DNA from: Anoplopoma fimbria
Taxonomy: Eukaryota > Chordata > Actinopteri > Perciformes > Anoplopomatidae
NCBI RefSeq assembly: GCF_027596085.1
Contig: NC_072454.1
Location: forward strand, 22,620,990 to 22,684,989
Direction: 5' to 3'
DNA length: 64,000 nucleotides
This document shows, piece by piece, positions 10,665-21,500 of the stretch. Below the pieces are notes generated by a model. That model was not told the DNA's origin. It made no database searches and saw only the letters and a program-made list of their open reading frames with translations. Each line of letters begins with the position of its first letter. The first letter of the stretch is position 1. The position numbers and the translations under genes are program-made.

Positions 10665-13496
10665 ATATCCCACCGCCCTATTCTCACCCCTTTCACATCC
10701 ACCCAGTCACAACCCCTTCACATACACATTCTCCGACGTAGACAATGACTTCTGATTTATGACTCCCACCACTGCGTTCCCACCGACTCCCCTCGCCTGA
10801 TGACTTCATCTCCCATCACACCTCACCTCATCTTCATTAGGCTGTGGGGCTACGTGGCCCATGATGCACTGGAATGCGCGTTTAGCTAGGGCTGACTGGG
10901 GCAGGGTCGAGAAGTAAGTCTTCGATCCTTATTTAAGCAGGCAGGTTCACTAAAAACACGTTCTTGTTCACAGTAATAACCAGGTAGGGTTAAGGAAAGT
11001 TTACACACACAGGCACACACTGGTCACCAGTTGGAAATACAGTTGAAAGTGCTTTCCAATGCTGCACATTGACAACATTGATGGCAAAAGCTTTACCAAA
11101 CCCACCAAGAAGAAAGTATTGAACCTGCAGAGTTTCAGTAAAGAGGTAATGAAAAGCATATTTGCGGTTGCCAAAGACTGATTGTCGTAGTCCAGTAGTT
11201 TTTACTTACATTTACCTTGTCAGTTTATACTCACAATGCATCATCTGTTCGGCTCCAGTCACAAAAGCAAGACCACTAACTATGAGCTAATTCCTTTCTT
11301 CCCCCTTCATTTGTGACATGGAGGTCCCATGAGATCCGAGGGGAAAGAGGAGTTGGTCTTAGAGGAGTTGGATAAGGAGGAGGCCAAGAGCATTGCGATG
11401 GTCCCCAAGCTAAAAGGTAATCCGGTTACATCTTGCTCTCTGTTTGTTGTCATGTAGAGGGGTGATGTCATGATCAAAAGTGTCGAGAGCACTGGCAGAA
11501 AGCTTCGGAATTTCCCCTCCGGAGCAGAAGATTGCGGCGGGGCCGGATATGTTACATTAAAACCCAGACAAGTGTGCTCTTTCGATGCTTACGTACAGTT
11601 TAGGTTTCAACCCCTACTGTGAAACCCTGCTGTGTGATCAGTGCAACGTTACCCTGCTTCTCTGACCGCAGGGAAGAAATACACTCATGCACGGAGCTGA
11701 ATGTGTGCATCCAGGAAGGATTTCACTTAGCAGAACAAATAAAGTAATCTAATAAGTGTAAAACTAAGCGTTGTAGCTCACAGACCCACTGGAGCATCTT
11801 CCTGTTGGACAGGGCTGTCTTGTTGAACCTAGCCACTGCAAAGATCATGACAACAACACTCTTTGTACTGTAATCATTGCCATGCGTTTGCCAGTGAGTT
11901 GAATTCTGTTCCTTGGCTCCTTTCTGGAATTGTCTGAAAAGACCTGTGGATGGCTTTTCCCATGACATTAAGCATAGACAGATCAAAACATCAACGAAAT
12001 AATGTATCTAGCAGTTGAAATAATCCAAAACCATTAGAGACAGGTTCAACCAGAGACACTGAGACATATGCAAGTATGAAGGATGACAGAGAGAGATTAC
12101 AGGAACCCCCAAAGGCCTTCTCCCTTTGACACAGAATGTCAAATATTTTGTTTCTGTTAGTTAGCTCACGGATGAGTAATGGGTGTCGAATTAGCATCAA
12201 TAGAAGACCTTTTCCCATGACATGTGACGGGAAATCTGTTCCAGCTTACAGTGGATGAGTGATGGGTGTTAAATCATCATGGAGTCCTTTTGAACCGTGG
12301 TATCAATTGCCTGAAAGGTCCAAATGTCTTCCAACACACAGAACAATCTCAAGTTGGTCTCATGTTGATTCCAGTTGGCCCCCTCTTCTGTCCCCTATGA
12401 TGACCCCAGGACCGCTCTCTGCTCTTCTAATGGCGGAGCATGCTCTCCCGTCTTTCTCCCATTCCTGTCCTCACATTCTGACACAATACGGTCACGTCCG
12501 GCCGATGAATCGGCGGCTCTGTCCGGGGCCATGAATGGACGGGGGACGGCGGGGAGTGTATAGGGCGGAGGGGAGAAAGGGAGCAGTTTGTGAGTGGAGA
12601 GTTGCAGCGATGAAATGAGTGGCCGTAATGGACTTGTGCAGATGGAGGACAGAGTAGGGTCAGCGAGAGTTGGGCAGAATCAGGAACACAATAACTGAGC
12701 ATGCACCCCACGGGGACTTCTGGGAGAAGGTCAGGGAGGTCGCCGTGCTCTGGCGAGATTCATATCCGAAGCCTTGTTGGTCCTTAAACTCTGAACGCTG
12801 GTACCAGTCTTTATTGCTCCAGACGTCCTCTCCAATAACCCCCCTGCTTTCCCTCTCCTTCTCTTTCAATTTATTTCTTTGTGGAAAGCTCTCTCGCTCT
12901 TGAGTGTATATGCAGATACATGTAAACTGATGTTAACATCTCTAACCAGGTAAAGCCAGTGCGATTACACGTTTTATATGAATACCTAGCCATTATATAT
13001 GTATATATGCTTTTTGTGTGTATGTGTCTGTTCTAGTATACAGTATCTCCCAAGCTCCAGCAGGTTTATATTGCCAGTGCAACCGGAGCCCGTCAGACAG
13101 AGGGACCATGTCTACATCATGCCAGTCACGCGGAACAGGGAAGTAAACTGGGGGGGATAGCCTATATAACTAACACACAGGGGGACTTTTGAATTACAGC
13201 CTTGGTCTTCGGCGCAGGCCTGTGTTGTGAAATTATTTTTTAGAATCTCCGCGGTGAAACTTGATCCAGGCAGTAAATTTTATTACTAAGGAGAAAAAGT
13301 ATAATACATAAAGAACAAATAACGGTGGTGTTTAACATAACACAACCATCAGTTTAGCATGAGAATGAAGAGAAAGTATGTAATTTATGTCATATGGATT
13401 GTAGGCTATATGGAATAATAGTGGTACAGCATACTGTGGTAAGAAACATGAATGAAAACGGAATGATGAGGATAACCGTCTCTGAAGTATTTTATC
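10665..13496. other. Unassigned DNA with candidate regulatory sequence
   Basis: No gene is confirmed. An exon-like segment at 11324-11416 is discussed in the findings. 12171-12213 and 12252-12292 are an imperfect local duplication sharing GGATGAGTNATGGGTGT. 12400-12760 is GC-rich and non-repetitive and could be conserved non-coding DNA. The remainder is unremarkable. Confidence 0.35.
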
Positions 13497-13625
13497 TAAA
13501 TATAAGGTACTTTACTTTAGTTTTTAAGTTTTATGCTTATTTTAACTTTAATTCCACTACAGCAGAGGAAAATAATATACTTTTTGTATGTAAATTATAT
13601 GACCCAACAGTATATAAAATATTTA
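13497..13625 (-). mobile_element. hAT-type MITE fragment (decayed)
   Basis: The words GTACTTTACTTTAGT, TTTTATGCTTATTTTAAC and TTCCACTACAG resemble, on the minus strand, the common fish repeat whose better-preserved copy lies at 61787-62193. The fragment has no visible ends. It lies inside the 170-codon open frame at 13394-13903, which is therefore unlikely to be a real gene. Confidence 0.5.
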
Positions 13626-14471
13626 TGGGCACAATGAGGTTTCGTCGATTGCGGTTCGTAAACACAACAATCAAAGTTGGCCCTTCCTACCCAGCTCAAC
13701 GAAAGCCAACCCCTCACTCTGCTTTGGAACGAGCTTTGTCCGCTTGCCTCACTATATTCCTAGTTATATTTTTGGATGCTGTTTACAATGTGGCGCATGG
13801 TCACTACATAGATGTTGACACCCAGAAACGTCCCGAACACAGCAAAACGAAACACCACTACACACTTCTAGTGGGTCGTAACATACAACTCACGATTGGC
13901 TAACCCCCCTGTTAAGACACTAACAATCTTTAAGGCGTCATAAAACACACGTAATTCTAATTCAAAAACAAGTGGCGATGATTGCAGGCAAGCACCTCAA
14001 AGTGGTCACATAGGACACATTGTGCAATCCCATCAAAATTAATCTCATTAAGCTGTCTGCCTATGTAGCATGTTTGATTCATTAGATTTTAACCAAAATC
14101 ATGACCTTTCCCTAAACTTAATCATAACCTAAACCCTACCACAGACAGGGCTCAGGATGTATGGATGAAGTGGTTACAAGAACACAGACTGTATCTGCAT
14201 CCATGCATACTGGATGTCATCTTACAGAACAACCACATGAAGAAATATCTCAGCGTGAGAAGGGCAGACTGGAGTTAAAGGCCACGGTGAACTCTGGAGC
14301 TCCATGACCTAGACATGGACCTCAGGGTATTGGTGAGGTGTATCAGTGTTGGTGGCGTTTGGCTGTAACTGAGCCAGACGGACAGCTGCCGTCTGCTCAC
14401 TCTCTTTCATCAGCTCCGCTCGCGTACCAACACCGTGCTCATACCGAACACCAACCACTTGGCTGTAAGCT

Positions 14472-14473
<2 letters not shown>
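13626..14473. other. Unassigned non-coding DNA
   Basis: No domain or splice-framed exon is visible. An open frame runs to 13903, but its composition (many N, Y, F, I) and its overlap with a repeat fragment argue against coding. Confidence 0.4.

Positions 14474-14526
<53 letters not shown>
14474..14526. repeat. (AT)n microsatellite, 53 bp
   Basis: An uninterrupted AT run. It explains the poly-(YI) frames on both strands. Confidence 0.97.
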
Positions 14527-14530
<4 letters not shown>

Positions 14531-15360
14531 GCTCAGGCATGTGTATGTGTGGAAAGAGTGTAAAAATATCCCATTCAAAGGAAACTGTGTACATGCTGGA
14601 ATCTGATTTAAACGTGGAGGTCAAATTATGGTTTAATTATAAAGAAATGCTCTACAACCTGGCATCCAAAGCTTCTCTGAATAATGTAGAAACATGGCCG
14701 CCAGCTAAGTGTGTAGGTATAAGCAGGTCATTTCAAAGTAACCAAGACACAAGCATTTTATTTTCAGGTTATTATACACTAAAAATAAACATACTTATAA
14801 ACATCATATTACATTTCTGCCAAAAGACCCCCATAAATGCTAGACAATGTTCATTTAACTGTTCACATGGATGCTAATTAAATTAATCCACTAAGGTGCA
14901 CGTTTACTTGCCCCAAAGCATTTAATCAGCATATCACTATCTTGACTCTCGCAAAGTGGTTTCACCCGCTGTGAAGCATCTCATCAGTTGCTATATAACA
15001 GAAGAAGAAGACGTTTTCTCTTTGAACTTTATAGAACTTTTAATTAGTCAAAAACAAGGAGTTTAGAGGGAGAAAAAGTGTTTTCGAAAGAAAGCACTTA
15101 TGACTTTTCTGATTATGATGATGTACACATGCACAGAAAGATAATATATATTCCAACCAGAGAGAAAGTTTATAGGGTTATTAGGCCCTAATATTATCCT
15201 ACTGAATTGATTAGCAAAGGTTTACACTTCCCCTCTCAACCCAATTGAAAATTCTTATTAATAGGTTCAGTAGTCTCTTTCAATTGACGTGGTTACATGA
15301 GGCATTTTTATTCTGATTGGGCCAATATATTTATAATTAGTGGAACACTATGGTCCATGT
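14527..15360. other. Unassigned AT-rich DNA
   Basis: No gene. This is AT-rich flank of the Tc1/mariner element that begins at 15363. Confidence 0.4.
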
Positions 15361-15709
15361 TACAGTTTTTCTCAGTTGTTAACACACAAAAAGCGAAAAT
15401 TCGGCACACTTTGCACAACCTTCACTTCATGTACCAATCGCTCGACCCAATTTGGCACTACTTCACACTCCCTTATCTGCATTAGACTCTGACTTTCCTT
15501 CTTTACACTCTGATGTCAATTACACATCACCTTGTTGTCAAAACACTACACACAATGTTCAGTTGTTGCACACACTTCTCAAGTAAAATCTCAAAGCATC
15601 AACCTACAACACACAAATATTCAAATCTCTAAACATTCAGGTCTGTTGAGCAATTTGCAATCAGGACTGCAGCATAAAAGTGCCTCGAGCCTGTTTTGTT
15701 TGGTGAACA

Positions 15710-16342
15710 ATGGAGAACTTTGAAGAGATCGACAACAGAGAAGGAGAGAAGGAGAGGGGTAAGAGGAGAGGAGGAGGAGGACAAGGAGGAGGAAGAGGAG
15801 GAGAAGGACAAGGAGAAGAAGGAGGAGGAGGAGGAGGAGGAGGAGGAGAAAGAAGAAGGAGAACGGTCATCTCTAATGAGATTCGGGCCACTGTGGTAGA
15901 CCATGTGCTCAACCATGGTTTGAGCATGAGGGAGGCTGGCCAGAGGGTCCAACCAAATCTCAGCCGCTTCACAGTTGCTACCATCATTAGAACCTTCAGG
16001 ATGGAGAACAGGTACGAAATCTATTTGCCTTGTGTACTGTAATACTGCATATCAATAGAATACAGTGTGCTCACAGTATTTGTATTTTGCAGGACTGAAA
16101 GAGAACCACACCGTGGAGGAAGAACACACACTTTCACAGCCGAACAGGAGACTGAAATTGTAAATATGGTTCGTGAGAACAACGCTATCACACTCCGACA
16201 AATACAAACTAGGATCCTGGCTGACCATGCTACATTCAGGAACGTCCAGACCGTCAGGCCGGTTTACAGTACTGTACTGTTCTCTGTGTGTACCGAAATA
16301 AAACTTTTTTTGCTGCATATTTGTGTGCTGTTTTATGTTTGA
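15710..16342 (+). pseudogene. Tc1-like transposase remnant, DNA-binding half only
   Basis: Exon 1 runs from the ATG at 15710 to 16011. It encodes about 50 residues of G/R/E-rich low complexity (the GGA tract), then a helix-turn-helix region with VVDHVLNHGLSMREAGQRV and FTVATIIRTFRMENR, typical of the paired-like N-terminal domain of fish Tc1-like transposases. A consensus donor (AG|GTACGA, 16012) and acceptor (TTTTGCAG|G, ending 16092) bound an 81-bp intron. Exon 2 continues with REPHRGGRTHTF, QETEIVNMVRENNAITLRQI and ADHATFRNV, the second helix-turn-helix region. Homology then ends abruptly near 16250 and the frame reads non-homologous sequence to TGA at 16340. No DDE/D catalytic motif is present. 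The splice is inferred from phase and homology. If expressed, the product could bind element ends but not cut them. Confidence 0.75.
15738..15863 (+). repeat. (GGA)n-rich purine tract
   Basis: This is nearly pure A/G sequence made of GGA, GGAGAA and GAAGAA triplets, lying inside transposase exon 1. The related proteins also have an R/G-rich N-terminus, so part of the tract is original coding sequence and part is probably triplet expansion. Confidence 0.85.
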
Positions 16343-16745
16343 CTATGAAAAAAGTAGGCCTACACTGAGACATTTTACAAAAGGAGAAATGGCTCATTCT
16401 CCAGAGTCGTTGTCATTCATATGGTGTGTTCCATTTCTATGATTGTGTTTTCAATTTTGCACTTCAGTGTGCAGCAAATGCTTAGTTGTGTGTACTCAAT
16501 GAATGGTATGTGTGTGTCATTTGAAAATATGGCTGTGTGTACCAAATGAAAACACAAGTTCCATTTTGTGAACAGTTAAGAGATTTGATGGCAAAGAGTC
16601 ATCTTGCAAAGGGAGTGTCAGGTTTAGCATTTTGTGTGTGAGGTTTTCAGTTTTGTGTGTGCAGTTTTGAGAAAGCCGTTATTGTTTTGAGAAACGTGTG
16701 TTAACAATTGTGAAAAACTGTAACACACCAACTGACTGCATGTCT

Positions 16746-16748
<3 letters not shown>

Positions 16749-16818
<70 letters not shown>
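16749..16818 (+). repeat. (GT)35 microsatellite
   Basis: An uninterrupted 70-bp GT run just outside the right end of the Tc1/mariner element. Confidence 0.98.
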
Positions 16819-16821
<3 letters not shown>

Positions 16822-17270
16822 AGGTCATGGGGTCATATACACTGGTATTAACATGCCTCTAATCACTATTCATGTGTTACATACCCTATCTATATTTAAG
16901 CATGCCATGGGTGTTTTGGCTGTTGCAAAGGTCAGCAGATATACAGTATGCGCTGTACTGTTGGTCTTATGGCTATATATTCCACCAACTACAGTGGGAC
17001 AGATTTAACAGGGTCACGTCTGTGACCGCCACATACATGATAATCGTTCCTGGCTGTCTCTCTTTGGCTATTATAAGACTCTGGTTTACAAGAAGGAAGA
17101 AGAAGAAAGATTTGTTTGTAACGTCAATAGTTTCCCTTTTATAAGGCTCTCTATGCGAAATAAAGAAAGATAAACTATGTATAGATATAGTGGAGTAAAG
17201 GTGTCCTGAGCAGAGAATGTAGTGGCTCTCCCCATGTGTTAGTTGTAATCCCAGCTTCTCTTGACCAGCT
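16819..17270. other. Unassigned non-coding DNA
   Basis: No gene or recognised repeat. A short AAGAAGGAAGAAGAAG run sits near 17090. Confidence 0.4.
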
Positions 17271-17414
17271 AGCGCTGGTTGCACTGTTAGCACTTGTTGC
17301 ACTGTTAGAACAGTTTGCTCTGTAAGCGCTGGTTCCTTTGTACGCATTGTTTGAACTGTTAGCGCTGGTTGCACTGTTATTGCTGTTAGCACTGTTATTG
17401 CTGTTAGCCCCATT
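17271..17414. repeat. 18-bp minisatellite, about 8 units
   Basis: Successive 18-bp units follow the pattern AGCGCTGGTTGCACTGTT, with later units drifting to ATTGCTGTTAGCACTGTT. Units start at 17271, 17289, 17307, 17325, 17343, 17361, 17379 and 17397. An 18-bp unit keeps frame, so the minus strand reads a six-residue T-V-Q-P-A-L-like period. I see no other sign of coding. Confidence 0.85.
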
Positions 17415-18030
17415 AGCTGCTAGCTGCTGGCTCAGGCGTCGGCCTGTTGGGAGCCGTGTGTAGCAGAAGAAAAGAAGCTGAAACTGAAAAGAATCAGAAA
17501 ATAATGAACCCTACTTACATAGTGATTCAATCAGGAGACCCAAAGTCAAGATTTCAACAGTTTATTGATGCAATCTGCATTGTAGTATGGCGGTGTTGTA
17601 CTGCTCCGAAAACCCCCATACCTCCCCACTCATGCAGATCCTGAACATAAACACATGTTAAAAATTCAAAATTCATGTACAACGAAACTCTAAAAGGGAA
17701 GAAGGCTGGGGAGGAGGGGGATAGTAGACTGACTGAATGAGTATTGGTTCTCTTGATTGAAACTGCTGATAGCTGATTAAAAAATTCGTAATAGTGTATT
17801 TCCACTTCTCTGACAAGTATTGTTTCATATTTCTGAAAGTCGCACACAATATAAAACAAACTACATCATGTGGAACAGATGTCAACAGCAGTGACTGCTT
17901 CAGCATAACCTCTCCAACACTCTTAAGATGCATGTTAATCAGAATGGGTTGTGAGTCGTGAGGTCGGGGGCTCTGGAGTTGTGGGAGTATCTGCTTCCAC
18001 GCACTAACCACTCCGTCTGGTCTAATCTCC
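17415..18030. other. Unassigned non-coding DNA
   Basis: No gene is supported. Sequence around 17430-17590 could be part of a dispersed repeat, but no second copy occurs in this window. Confidence 0.35.
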
Positions 18031-18260
18031 ATGTCGCCTCTCTCCTCAGCAACAAATCCAGCCCTGTCCTCTGGTTAGGGCACGGGGCAGCCCCCGGGGG
18101 TCAGGGGTCAAGGGTCAGGGCAGCTCCTTGGGCTGGACAATAGCCAAAGCGCCACCTGGAGTAAATCAGCGGCCTGCTCGGGCGATTGTCCATGACAGCA
18201 ACCATTACCGAGGCCAAAGCAACACAGAGGGGGCAAGGGATTGTGGGTAAATCTTAGGGG
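18031..18260. promoter_or_regulatory. Candidate regulatory block with CTCF-like and G4 motifs
   Basis: GC-rich, non-repetitive sequence. It holds a strong G-quadruplex pattern (18096-18120) and AGCGCCACCTGGAG at 18148-18161, which resembles the CTCF core read on the minus strand. Low coding potential and clustered motifs suggest an enhancer or insulator, but no alignment was available. Confidence 0.3.
18096..18120 (+). other. G-quadruplex motif
   Basis: Four G runs of 5, 4, 3 and 3 are separated by TCA, TCAA and TCA, satisfying the usual G3+N1-7 rule on the plus strand. Confidence 0.7.
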
Positions 18261-18989
18261 GAGATCCTCGCATACACACACACACACACATTCACAAACT
18301 CTGCCAGCGTTCACTGTCCGAAGGGCCACAACTCACTGTTGCCCCAGCTTCACCCCCAAACTCACCTCTCCCAACCCCCATGTGTGTGATTAACTGTTGG
18401 AAGTGGAGAAGGTGAAGGGTCTTGATAGAACGAGTGTACTATGGGGGGTTCAAGACTGAGGTGTGTATTTGTGTGTGTGCTTGGGTTTGGGGGGGGGGGG
18501 TTTCACTGAAGGGAGTGCTTTGTTTTTGGGCTCGTATTTCATAGAGCAGACTTCTTGTTTGTTGGTTCAAACCCACTCTGAGTGTTGATGTGAAACAGAG
18601 GGAGCCTGAGCTGGAAATAGACTTTGGGTCCTTCTCCTTGCATGTTTGGACAAATGAATGGATGGATCATGGTTGTATATGGATGTCTTTAATCCACATA
18701 CAGTGCCTTTTCATATTTGTTAGTTTTTCTAACCTTTAAATGGTAAGGAAAATAAAACAAGACTCTTGTCCTTCAGAGTAGCTGATGTTTCAGGCTTTAA
18801 TGAAATTTATGAGGCTTTTATAAATATTTTAGTGACTAGGTCTTGACTCCTATGAAAATAGAAAGGTTACTGACATGATCTTATTGGCGATAAAGTTGAG
18901 TAAAGTTACTTTCGGTTACAGTGACATAAATGCATTTTATGATTGGTTGTATATCAGCTGTCTTGCAGAATACAATTTTACATACAAAA
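18261..18989. other. Unassigned DNA with poly(G) 12 tract
   Basis: There is a short (AC)n near 18273-18291 and a 12-G run at 18489-18500. No gene is seen. Confidence 0.4.
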
Positions 18990-19345
18990 CATATGACATG
19001 AACAGTGGTCTCCTTGTTGAAAGTCCTGTGTTTGTTTGACCGATCCACCTCCCCATCCCACCCACCATTAGTTGTCTTTCTCACATTTTATACCACTTTT
19101 ATACCGCTTATGCACTCAGTACTCATTATATGGCGTATAATGACACGTAAAAAGCACAAATGGCGTTTGTGTTGCATGCTAAATAATTTTCATCGGCTAT
19201 TTGGTGAGTCTGGGCTTATTTTATACAAATTTTGTAAAAACATGCAAAACCCAATGAAAAAAAGCGATGTATTAAGATGTTTAAAGGTCTTTTGGCTTCT
19301 TGTTTTCACCAGTTGTATATATGATTCCACTGCTTCTTACTGTGA
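18990..19345 (+). repeat. Dispersed repeat related to the 30-kb tandem duplication
   Basis: The start (CAGTGGTCTCCTTGTT, then AAAGTCCTGTGTTTG) closely matches the non-satellite half of the units at 30.1 and 30.7 kb (CAGTGGTCTACTGGGTT, then AAAGTCCTGTATTTG). After about 70 bp the similarity fades. This shows that the duplicated unit contains a dispersed repeat. I cannot name the family. Confidence 0.55.
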
Positions 19346-20094
19346 GTCCAAGTGAAAGCATAAGACTTTTAATTTGAGGCCTTAAGGCAATAAAATTAAC
19401 CAGAAAGTTTTAGGGTTAGTTTTGATATCCACTGTGTGTTTTGATATTTGAATGGATTTGCCTCGGCGGTGGAGGCTCAGAGGGAGGGGTAGCGGAGCTA
19501 GCACGACTCTGTTTTGGATACTAAGACTTGTTGATAACCACAGTGGTCTCTCTGGCTCCAGCTGAACCTCACTGTAGCTGGTCAGCATAGGCCACCGCTG
19601 GGCTAACAGCTATGTTATGTAAAGATATTTTGTCGGTTTACTGCAGGGTTGAGTCTGTGAAGAGAAGGAGGGGGGAACAGAGGTTGTTGAGACGATGATA
19701 ATGGAGCTGAGTTGGAGGAAAGAGATATTTGATATGTGCTTGTTGGCTTTTGGACGATTTGTGTAAATACACGTTGGCGATTTTCGGACGTCCTTTCATA
19801 TTATTATTATTATAATACAGATATTGGTGGAAAAAGGGGAAGTTATAGATTGTAGGGTTTGGTGCTCTTTGGGCAAAATAGTCATCATGTGGAAACAACA
19901 GAGACCCAAGGCACGCCAGAAATGTGTATTCTTTTTGAAAGCTTTTTCTTTTCAGGCACTTTGCCTTTATATAATATTGACAGTGAAGATACAGACAAAA
20001 AAAGGAGTTAGAGAGGACTACAAACCAGGGATGTTGCAGTTATGTTGGATGCATATTAACCGATAGCCCACCAGACCACCCCTTGTTATGTAGT
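19346..20094. other. Unassigned non-coding DNA
   Basis: No gene. A short ATT triplet run lies near 19799-19812. Confidence 0.4.
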
Positions 20095-20280
20095 CTTAAT
20101 CACCTCCGCCAAGGGGGTCATGTTTTCAGTACAGTTTTTAAGAAGCCATTGAATTTTTTAGAGCGGATCCGAATCAAGGGGTGGATACACAAATCATATT
20201 ATGCTTTTGTTAACATTGCTAGATATGGCATTTGGCCTTGGCGGAGGTCTGCGCTCTCCGAATACCCTTCTGGTTTTGTT
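20095..20280. repeat. CTCCGCCAAGG-type dispersed repeat, deleted copy
   Basis: The segment opens ACCTCCGCCAAGGGGG and closes with CCTTGGCGGAGG, so its ends form an inverted repeat. The interior has GCGGATCCGAATCAAGGGG. These words are characteristic of a very common vertebrate/fish interspersed repeat that I recognise but cannot name. At about 185 bp it is shorter than the copies I recall and is probably an internal deletion. Confidence 0.6.
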
Positions 20281-20398
20281 TAGTTTTAATTAGATTCATA
20301 TAACAGATACTAATAATTATGAGCTGTGTTGGTAATCTTGAAAAACTAGCTAGAGTAAGCTAAATTTTAAGAATTATCCACCTGAAAAATCCAGCCCT
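20281..20398. other. Short unassigned stretch
   Basis: AT-rich sequence between two repeat fragments, with nothing recognised. Confidence 0.4.
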
Positions 20399-20506
20399 GT
20401 GTTGCCAACTCTTTTGGAACGAAAGCAGCTAAAAAATACATTTTGCTCGAAGCAGAAGATCCAAAAGTTGCTAAAGCTAGCAAGAAAGTCGCCAAGTCGG
20501 CAACAC
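20399..20506. mobile_element. Small TIR-bounded element (108 bp)
   Basis: The ends GTGTTGCCAACT (20399-20410) and AGTCGGCAACAC (20495-20506) are 12-bp inverted repeats with one mismatch. The interior has AGTTGCTAAAGCTAGC. It resembles a common fish repeat with GTGTTGCCAAC ends. No target-site duplication is evident. Confidence 0.5.
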
Positions 20507-20764
20507 TGACAACCCCTCCCTTCAGGCCTCCCTCTAAAGCCACGCCCCCAAATTTTTCATTATCGAAGTTAACATCAACAATGGCTATTGTAAGAAGTTA
20601 CTGCTGTCAAGCTAGCAGTCAGTGGAAGACTACAATGACGAGCAATGAGTGGAGGCAGGTAGTTAGACAGGAAGACAGGCAGGAAGCCTGTCCAATCATT
20701 GCATTTGGGCTAAAATAAATGTTGACCTACTTAATACAGTCCTGCGACAGCCACAGAAAGCAGA
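20507..20764. other. Short unassigned stretch
   Basis: No gene or repeat recognised. Confidence 0.4.
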
Positions 20765-20845
20765 GTAAAGTTAAAAGTAGAATATTTGTCTCCAAAATGA
20801 GGATGAGTAGAAGTATAAAGTAGCATTCAACTGCAAACTACAATT
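20765..20845 (+). mobile_element. hAT-type MITE fragment
   Basis: GAGTAGAAGTATAAAGTAGCAT near 20804-20825 matches the interior of the same fish hAT-type MITE seen at 61787-62193 and 13497-13625. Only an internal piece survives. Confidence 0.45.
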
Positions 20846-21199
20846 ATCTCACAATTACAAGGATTTTCCTCCACTGGTTATGGAGATCATGCACTCAGAA
20901 TCACCATCCCAGTATGATCTGATGTACAGTATAAACAGTTGCAGGGTTGAAGAAGAAAATGTACTCTTTGCTTCCAATAAACAATCATGCCAACAACGCA
21001 ACTGTACTGGAAAATGAACTGGGACAGTCGGTGTGTTTATTTATCTATAAACTTGTTTATTTGTACTTCAATTCCCCTTTACATGCATATTTGTGCATCC
21101 ATGTGTCGGTATGTATTTGTGCTAAAGTGTCTGTCTTCCTTTCTGTCTCTGTGGCTTTGCTCTTAGTACCACAGTAGTATTTGTCTCTTGCAGCAGAGG
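20846..21199. other. Unassigned non-coding DNA
   Basis: No gene or repeat recognised. Confidence 0.4.
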
Positions 21200-21500
21200 G
21201 TCCAGAGAGTTATGAGCACACGGAGGGTAAAGGGTGGTTGGTGGTGGATGGATGTTGGCGGTGGGGAATGCGACGGGGCCGTTTGGTTTCAGCTGCCCAC
21301 CTCCCCCTCTTTTCCCAGCCCTCAGCCACCCTGTCATTAGGGTGACAGTCAAGTCCTGTTTAGCCCCAATTGGCCATGCTAATAACAGTTTTAATAACCC
21401 GGGCCCATGTAATATTTCACTGCTGTTTGGACCACGATGTCACGCGAAGAGCCCTGGCGATGGAAAAACAGCTTCACCGCCGCAAGGATGGAATGACTGG
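21200..21500. promoter_or_regulatory. Candidate conserved non-coding element
   Basis: Non-repetitive sequence with packed short motifs: CCCCAATTGGCCATGCTAAT near 21365, TTTTAATAACCCGGGCCC near 21390 and TCATTAGGGTGACAG near 21334. It has the look of a homeodomain-rich enhancer. The frame at 21234-21560 has no domain. Confidence 0.3.

Larger units (their letters stand above)
15363..16720 (+). mobile_element. Tc1/mariner element, internally deleted (1358 bp)
   Basis: Inverted ends start CAGTTTTTCTCAGTTGTT at 15363 and, read inward from 16720, CAGTTTTTCACAATTGTT. The match continues through AACACAC for about 25 bp. TA flanks lie at 15361-15362 and 16721-16722. Inside are a promoter-like ATAAAAG near 15674, a two-exon transposase remnant starting at 15710, and an AATAAA signal at 16297-16302. 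Relatives in fish carry a full DDE transposase; here the catalytic half is missing, so the element should not move without help. Both ends and flanks are intact, so it was probably mobilised in this shortened form. A TG microsatellite starts 28 bp outside the right end. Confidence 0.85.

Noticed and set aside
13394..13903. Plus-strand open frame of 169 codons, the longest not built on a microsatellite
   Set aside because: Its middle overlaps a decayed hAT-type MITE fragment, its composition is AT-driven, and no domain or homologue is recognised.
15629..15987. Minus-strand poly-serine and poly-proline frames
   Set aside because: They are the complement of the (GGA)n tract in the transposase exon on the plus strand.
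17271..17414. CRISPR-like direct repeats
   Set aside because: Units are contiguous with no unique spacers; it is a minisatellite in a eukaryotic setting.
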